This document shows, one piece after another, positions 60,793 through 64,000 of a stretch of 64,000 nucleotides of DNA. Below the pieces are notes generated by a model. The model worked only from the letters and a program-made list of their open reading frames with translations. It was not told where the DNA came from and did not search any database. Position 1 is the first letter of the stretch. Each line of letters opens with the position of its first letter. Both the position numbers and the translations under genes were made by a program. Source of the DNA: Streptomyces sp. SUK 48 (lineage in GTDB: Bacteria > Actinomycetota > Actinomycetes > Streptomycetales > Streptomycetaceae); NCBI RefSeq assembly GCF_009650765.1, contig NZ_CP045740.1:6858001-6922000 (forward strand), read 5' to 3'.

Positions 60793-61152
60793 CTAGGCGC
60801 CGACTACGCGAGAACGGGTGAGAAAACGCACCCCCTCGGGTGCCTCCAGGGAGAAACCGCTGCCGCGGCCCGGGACGACGTCCACGATGAGCCGGGTATG
60901 GCTCCACGCCTCGTACTGGCTGCGCGACATCCAGAAGGTGACCGGCTCCGCCACGCCCGACACCTCCAGCTCGGCGAGCAGCACGTCCGAGCCGCCGGTG
61001 CGGAACTCGCCGTCCGGGTAGCACATGGGCGCGCTGCCGTCGCAGCAGCCGCCGGACTGATGGAACATCAGCGGTCCGTGCTCGGCGCGCAGCCTGCGCA
61101 CCAGTTCCTGGGCGCGCTCGGTGAGTTGCACGCGCGGGACTTCCTCTTCCAT
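60793..61152 (-). CDS. DUF779 protein
   Basis: A 119-residue protein of DUF779. The conserved HQSGGCCDGSAPMCY holds three cysteines and a histidine, suggesting metal binding, and FWMSRSQYEAW, LIVDVVPGRGSGFSLE are family motifs. DUF779 genes usually sit beside aldehyde dehydrogenase genes of the ExaC type; here the neighbour is an NCS1 permease and the closest ALDH is 8 kb away. Confidence 0.85.
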   Translation of the reverse strand: MEEEVPRVQLTERAQELVRRLRAEHGPLMFHQSGGCCDGSAPMCYPDGEFRTGGSDVLLAELEVSGVAEPVTFWMSRSQYEAWSHTRLIVDVVPGRGSGFSLEAPEGVRFLTRSRVVGA

Positions 61153-61192
61153 GGCACCGTCCTGGCAGCCGGGGCGTCCGTCCCGGCCAGTC

Positions 61193-62653
61193 TCACGGAT
61201 GCTCCGGGCGCCGTCCAGAGCGCGCGTCCGGGCCCGCCAGCAGCGCGTAGGCGACGGCCGACACCACGAGGCCCGCCGGGAGGGCGACGTCCACCCCGCC
61301 GAGGGCGGCGGCCAGCGGGCCGGTGTAGACCGTGTCGACGCCCAGCGCGGAGGCGGCCACGCCCAGGCACAGGGCCAGCGCGCCACGCCAGTTGACGCCC
61401 GCGGTGAACCAGAAGGGGCCCGCCGGGGTCTCGTCGGCGAGCGCGGGGCCGTCGTACCGGTTGCGGCGCAGCACGATGTCGACGGCGTACACGGCGGTGC
61501 TCGGGCCGAGCAGCACCACGGTCAGCTGGAGCACATCGCCCACCGTGTCCAGGAAGTTGGAGACGAGCAGCGCGTACAGGGTGAGCGAGACGGACACCGT
61601 GCCGTCGACCAGGACGCTGACCTGGCGGCGGATGCGCAGTCCGACGGCCTGGAGGGCGAGACCGGCGCTGTAGGCGGTCAGCGCGTTCAGGGCGATGGTG
61701 CCGAGGACCAGCGCGAGCAGGAAGAGGGGCCGGAACCAGGCGGGCAGCAGCGGCTGGAGGGAGGACTCCGGGTCGTTCATGTCGACGGCCGTCGCGGCGC
61801 ACGCGCCGAGCCCGCACACCAGCACGCTCGGCAGGAACCCGCCGAACGCCGTCCAGCCGGCCACCGCCCGTGCCGGGGTGGCGCGCGGCAGATACCGGGA
61901 GAAGTCGGCGCTGGTGGTGTACGACAGGGGACCCGAGGCGATCAGGGCGGTACCGGCGAGGACGGTCGCCCACAGCGCGGTGCCGGTCAGCGGGCGCGCC
62001 GGGACGTACCCGAAGTCCGTGTGCCGCAGCACCACGACCGCGAGGACCGCGAACACCGCCGCCAGCACGAGGGTGATCGGCAGATAGAGACGGACGATCG
62101 CGGCATGGCCCCAGACGCTGATGGCGAGGGTGAGCGCGGCGATGAGCACCACCACGAGCGCCTTCACCGCCGTGTTCACCGGCAGTCCGGTGTCGCCCAC
62201 CAGGGAGAAGGCGGCGGTGGCCGCGGCGGCCAGGTTGAGCGCGAAGTAGCAGACGGAGATCAGCCAGCCGGTCACCGCGTTGTTGACCCGGTTGCCGCGC
62301 ACCCCGTACAGCGTCCGCGTGATGACCTCGCTCGGCGCGCCCGCCGCCGGACCGGGCACCGCGAGCAGCCCGGTGAGCAGCCAGAACAGATTGCCCACGA
62401 CGACCACCGCGAGCGCCTGCCACAGGCTCAGGCCCGTCAGCACCAGCGCCCCGCCCACCACCAGGCTCAGGTAGTTGACATTGGCGGCGGCCCAGACCGA
62501 GAACAACTCCCGTGGCCGGCCCCGGCGTTCGGAGTCCGGTATGTGGTCGATGCCGTGCGACTCCACACCGCCGGAGGCCCGGGACACGGGGGCACTCTCC
62601 TCGGCGGACATGGTCCGCGCGTCGGGACTCGGGTCGGGGAGCGTGGACGCCAT
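61193..62653 (-). CDS. NCS1-family nucleobase permease (cytosine permease type)
   Basis: A 486-residue transporter with about 12 transmembrane segments after a polar N-terminus. The family regions are NVNYLSLVVGGAL, LSYTTSADFSRYLP, and LGPSTAVYAVDIVLRRNRYDG. NCS1 proteins import cytosine, purines, allantoin or hydantoins with H+ or Na+. It is divergent from a TetR regulator, and an amidohydrolase gene follows that regulator, hinting at uptake and ring hydrolysis of one compound. Confidence 0.9.
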   Translation of the reverse strand: MASTLPDPSPDARTMSAEESAPVSRASGGVESHGIDHIPDSERRGRPRELFSVWAAANVNYLSLVVGGALVLTGLSLWQALAVVVVGNLFWLLTGLLAVPGPAAGAPSEVITRTLYGVRGNRVNNAVTGWLISVCYFALNLAAAATAAFSLVGDTGLPVNTAVKALVVVLIAALTLAISVWGHAAIVRLYLPITLVLAAVFAVLAVVVLRHTDFGYVPARPLTGTALWATVLAGTALIASGPLSYTTSADFSRYLPRATPARAVAGWTAFGGFLPSVLVCGLGACAATAVDMNDPESSLQPLLPAWFRPLFLLALVLGTIALNALTAYSAGLALQAVGLRIRRQVSVLVDGTVSVSLTLYALLVSNFLDTVGDVLQLTVVLLGPSTAVYAVDIVLRRNRYDGPALADETPAGPFWFTAGVNWRGALALCLGVAASALGVDTVYTGPLAAALGGVDVALPAGLVVSAVAYALLAGPDARSGRRPEHP

Positions 62654-62689
62654 GGGGCCCTCCGTAAGCGGCGGAAAGGGAGGCCGGTC

Positions 62690-62721
62690 GCTTATTGGGC
62701 GGGCGACCAGTTGCTTATTGG
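62690..62721. promoter_or_regulatory. Direct-repeat operator between NCS1 permease and TetR
   Basis: GCTTATTGG occurs at 62690-62698 and again at 62713-62721, offset by 23 bp, in a short AT-rich stretch; CAATAG at 62731-62736 completes a partial inverted repeat. Probable TetR binding sites controlling both genes. Confidence 0.65.
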
Positions 62722-62746
62722 TCGGTCACTCAATAGCATCGTCGTC

Positions 62747-63397
62747 ATGTCGTCAAGCGTTCAGCGCAAACGAATCCGCAAGGACCCGGCGGCCCGGCGG
62801 GCCGAGATCGTGGACACGGCCGCCGCGATCGCCCTGGCCGAGGGCCTCGAATGCATCACCCTGCGCCGGATCGCCGAGGAGCTGGCGGTGCGGCCGGGGC
62901 TGATCAGCCACTACTTCCCCTCGGCCGAGGAACTGGTGGCGGAGGCGTTCGGCAGCGCGGCCACCGGGGAACTGGACCGCCTGCTGCCCGCCGGGCCCCA
63001 CGAGGACCGCCCCGTCGAGCGGCTGGCCCGCTTCCTCGACCACACCTCGGGAGAGGCGTACGACGCGATCAGCCGGCTCTGGCTCAACGCCCGCCACCTC
63101 AGCCGCTACCGGCCCCCGCTGCGCGACCGCGTCGTCCTCCAGGAGGCCGACTGGCGCGGCCGTCTCGAGGGGCTGATCCAGGACGGTGTGACCGCCGGTG
63201 AGTTCCGTACCGGCGAGCCGCTCGCGGTCGCGCTCCGGCTCCTCGTCGTCCTCGACGGGCTCAGCGTCGACGTCAACACCGCCGGCGCCGCCGGCCCGGA
63301 ACTCCCGGCCGCGGTGCACCGGATGACGTACCGCACGGCGGAGCGTGAACTCGGCCTGGCCGAAGGCGCGTTGGAGCGCACCGCGAGCGCCGGCTGA
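62747..63397 (+). CDS. TetR-family regulator
   Basis: A 216-residue protein with the HTH at about 15-65 (TLRRIAEELAVRPGLISHYFPSAEELV) and a TetR_C_6-like ligand domain with LWLNARHLSRYRPPLRDR. Close to BetI/PksA-type regulators. ATG 62747 begins the conserved part. It is divergent from the NCS1 permease, and its stop is 60 bp before the amidohydrolase gene. Confidence 0.9.
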   Translation: MSSSVQRKRIRKDPAARRAEIVDTAAAIALAEGLECITLRRIAEELAVRPGLISHYFPSAEELVAEAFGSAATGELDRLLPAGPHEDRPVERLARFLDHTSGEAYDAISRLWLNARHLSRYRPPLRDRVVLQEADWRGRLEGLIQDGVTAGEFRTGEPLAVALRLLVVLDGLSVDVNTAGAAGPELPAAVHRMTYRTAERELGLAEGALERTASAG

Positions 63398-63456
63398 GGC
63401 TCCGCGCGCCGTCCCGTCCACCCCGTCCCCGAAGCGCCAAGCCCGAAGGAGCCCCC

Positions 63457-64000
63457 GTGCCCGCCGACCTCGTCCTGCTCTCCGCCCGGCTGCTCGACCC
63501 GGCCACCGGCGGCCTCCTGCCGCACACCGCGCTCGCCGCGCGGGACGGGCGCATCGTGCTGCTCGGCGACGACCGGGAGGCCCGCGCGCTCGCCGGGCCC
63601 CGCAGCACCGTGCTGGACCTGCGCGGCGCGGTGGTCGTACCGGGCCTGACCGACGGGCATCTGCACCCGGTCTCCGGGGCCGAGCGCACCATGGGCGTCG
63701 ACCTCTCCGGCTGCCGCGACCTGGCCGCCGTACGCGAGGCGCTCGCCGGGGCCGCGCGGGAGCTGCCGCCGGGCGGCTGGCTGCGCGGCTGGGGCCTGGA
63801 CCCCAACGCCTTCGGTACCGCCCCGGTCGGGCACGCGGCCCTCGCCCCCGTCCTCGACGGCGTACCCGCCCTCCTCGACCTGTTCGACGGCCACTCGCTG
63901 CTCGCCAGCGAACGCGCCCTGCACCTGGCGGGCATCGACGGGCCGCGCCCCTTCGCACAGGGCTCGGAGATCGTGTGCGACGCCGAGGGCCGGCCCACCG
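63457..64000 (+). CDS. Amidohydrolase (YtcJ-like), N-terminal part
   Basis: The gene runs off the right edge; 181 residues are visible from GTG 63457 (GAAGGAG upstream). VVVPGLTDGHLHPVSG contains the HxH metal motif of amidohydrolase family 3, preceded by the small beta domain typical of the N-terminus. LDLFDGHSLLASERAL resembles YtcJ enzymes. The permease-regulator-amidohydrolase grouping suggests hydrolysis of an imported cyclic amide or nucleobase derivative. Confidence 0.88.
   Translation, partial: MPADLVLLSARLLDPATGGLLPHTALAARDGRIVLLGDDREARALAGPRSTVLDLRGAVVVPGLTDGHLHPVSGAERTMGVDLSGCRDLAAVREALAGAARELPPGGWLRGWGLDPNAFGTAPVGHAALAPVLDGVPALLDLFDGHSLLASERALHLAGIDGPRPFAQGSEIVCDAEGRPT

Overview
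The window is high-GC actinobacterial DNA, and everything in it points to a Streptomyces chromosome. Codons end in G or C, and start codons are a mix of ATG and GTG with some TTG and one probable CTG. The gene families are typical of the genus: DUF397/XRE/ATPase triad, ECF41 sigma factor, LLM-F420 oxidoreductase, RppA/P450/cupin pigment genes and MurT/GatD. From memory, the order purB - bioD/A/B/F - ureABCFGD - rocD - pfkA - acyl-CoA dehydrogenase - cupin/CYP158/rppA - DNA ligase resembles the S. coelicolor region around SCO1254 to SCO1195. No rRNA, tRNA, CRISPR array, IS element or prophage was seen.

Layout. 1-8.4 kb: end of a transsulfuration-type PLP enzyme, a GNAT/ACT protein, a small secreted protein, an alpha/beta hydrolase divergent from an ECF41 sigma factor, a GntR regulator with a dre-like operator, a second hydrolase and a ROK regulator. 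8.4-12 kb: a NarL-type two-component system divergent from an ABC exporter whose ATPase gene carries a frameshift. 12-15 kb: mug and purB, then a patch of broken genes including a small inversion. 15-21.7 kb: an SGNH hydrolase, two CNNM/CorC-type membrane proteins, a GNAT protein, an LLM oxidoreductase, a ribbon-helix-helix/Doc-like pair and a methyltransferase. 21.7-26.3 kb: biotin synthesis, with bioBAD divergent from bioF across a 26-bp palindrome. 26.3-30.7 kb: a DUF397/XRE/anti-sigma-type ATPase cluster, an NlpC/P60 hydrolase behind a probable c-di-AMP (ydaO) riboswitch, and a ClpP-like protein lacking its catalytic histidine, divergent from a toxin-less YefM-type antitoxin. 30.7-35.5 kb: urease genes ureABCFGD without ureE, with a GlnR-type box upstream.

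35.5-45 kb: lipid and membrane genes, arginine/ornithine metabolism (ddaH, rocD, Lrp), a CtaG-like copper protein, pfkA and the peptidoglycan amidation pair murT/gatD. 45-51.3 kb: peptide deformylase, TetR with an acyl-CoA dehydrogenase, and the tetrahydroxynaphthalene/flaviolin genes (cupin, P450, rppA) divergent from a TenA-like protein. 51.3-59.2 kb: an aldehyde dehydrogenase, a NUDIX hydrolase overlapping an ATP-dependent DNA ligase, an XRE-cupin regulator, and an operon of a quinone oxidoreductase with two acyl-CoA dehydrogenases. 59.2-64 kb: a small membrane protein, a secreted phosphodiester glycosidase, a DUF779 protein, and an NCS1 permease/TetR/amidohydrolase group cut off by the window end.

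Most of the window is conserved core. The less ordinary parts are the decayed patch at 14.1-15.05 kb, the ClpP-like/YefM pair with TGTACA operators, the frameshifted ABC ATPase, several tandem intergenic repeats (22, 33, 19 and about 45 bp units), paired DnaA boxes at 18.65 kb, and several sharp palindromic operators. No wholly new multi-gene system could be supported; the ClpP-like/YefM locus is the best candidate for unexplained biology.
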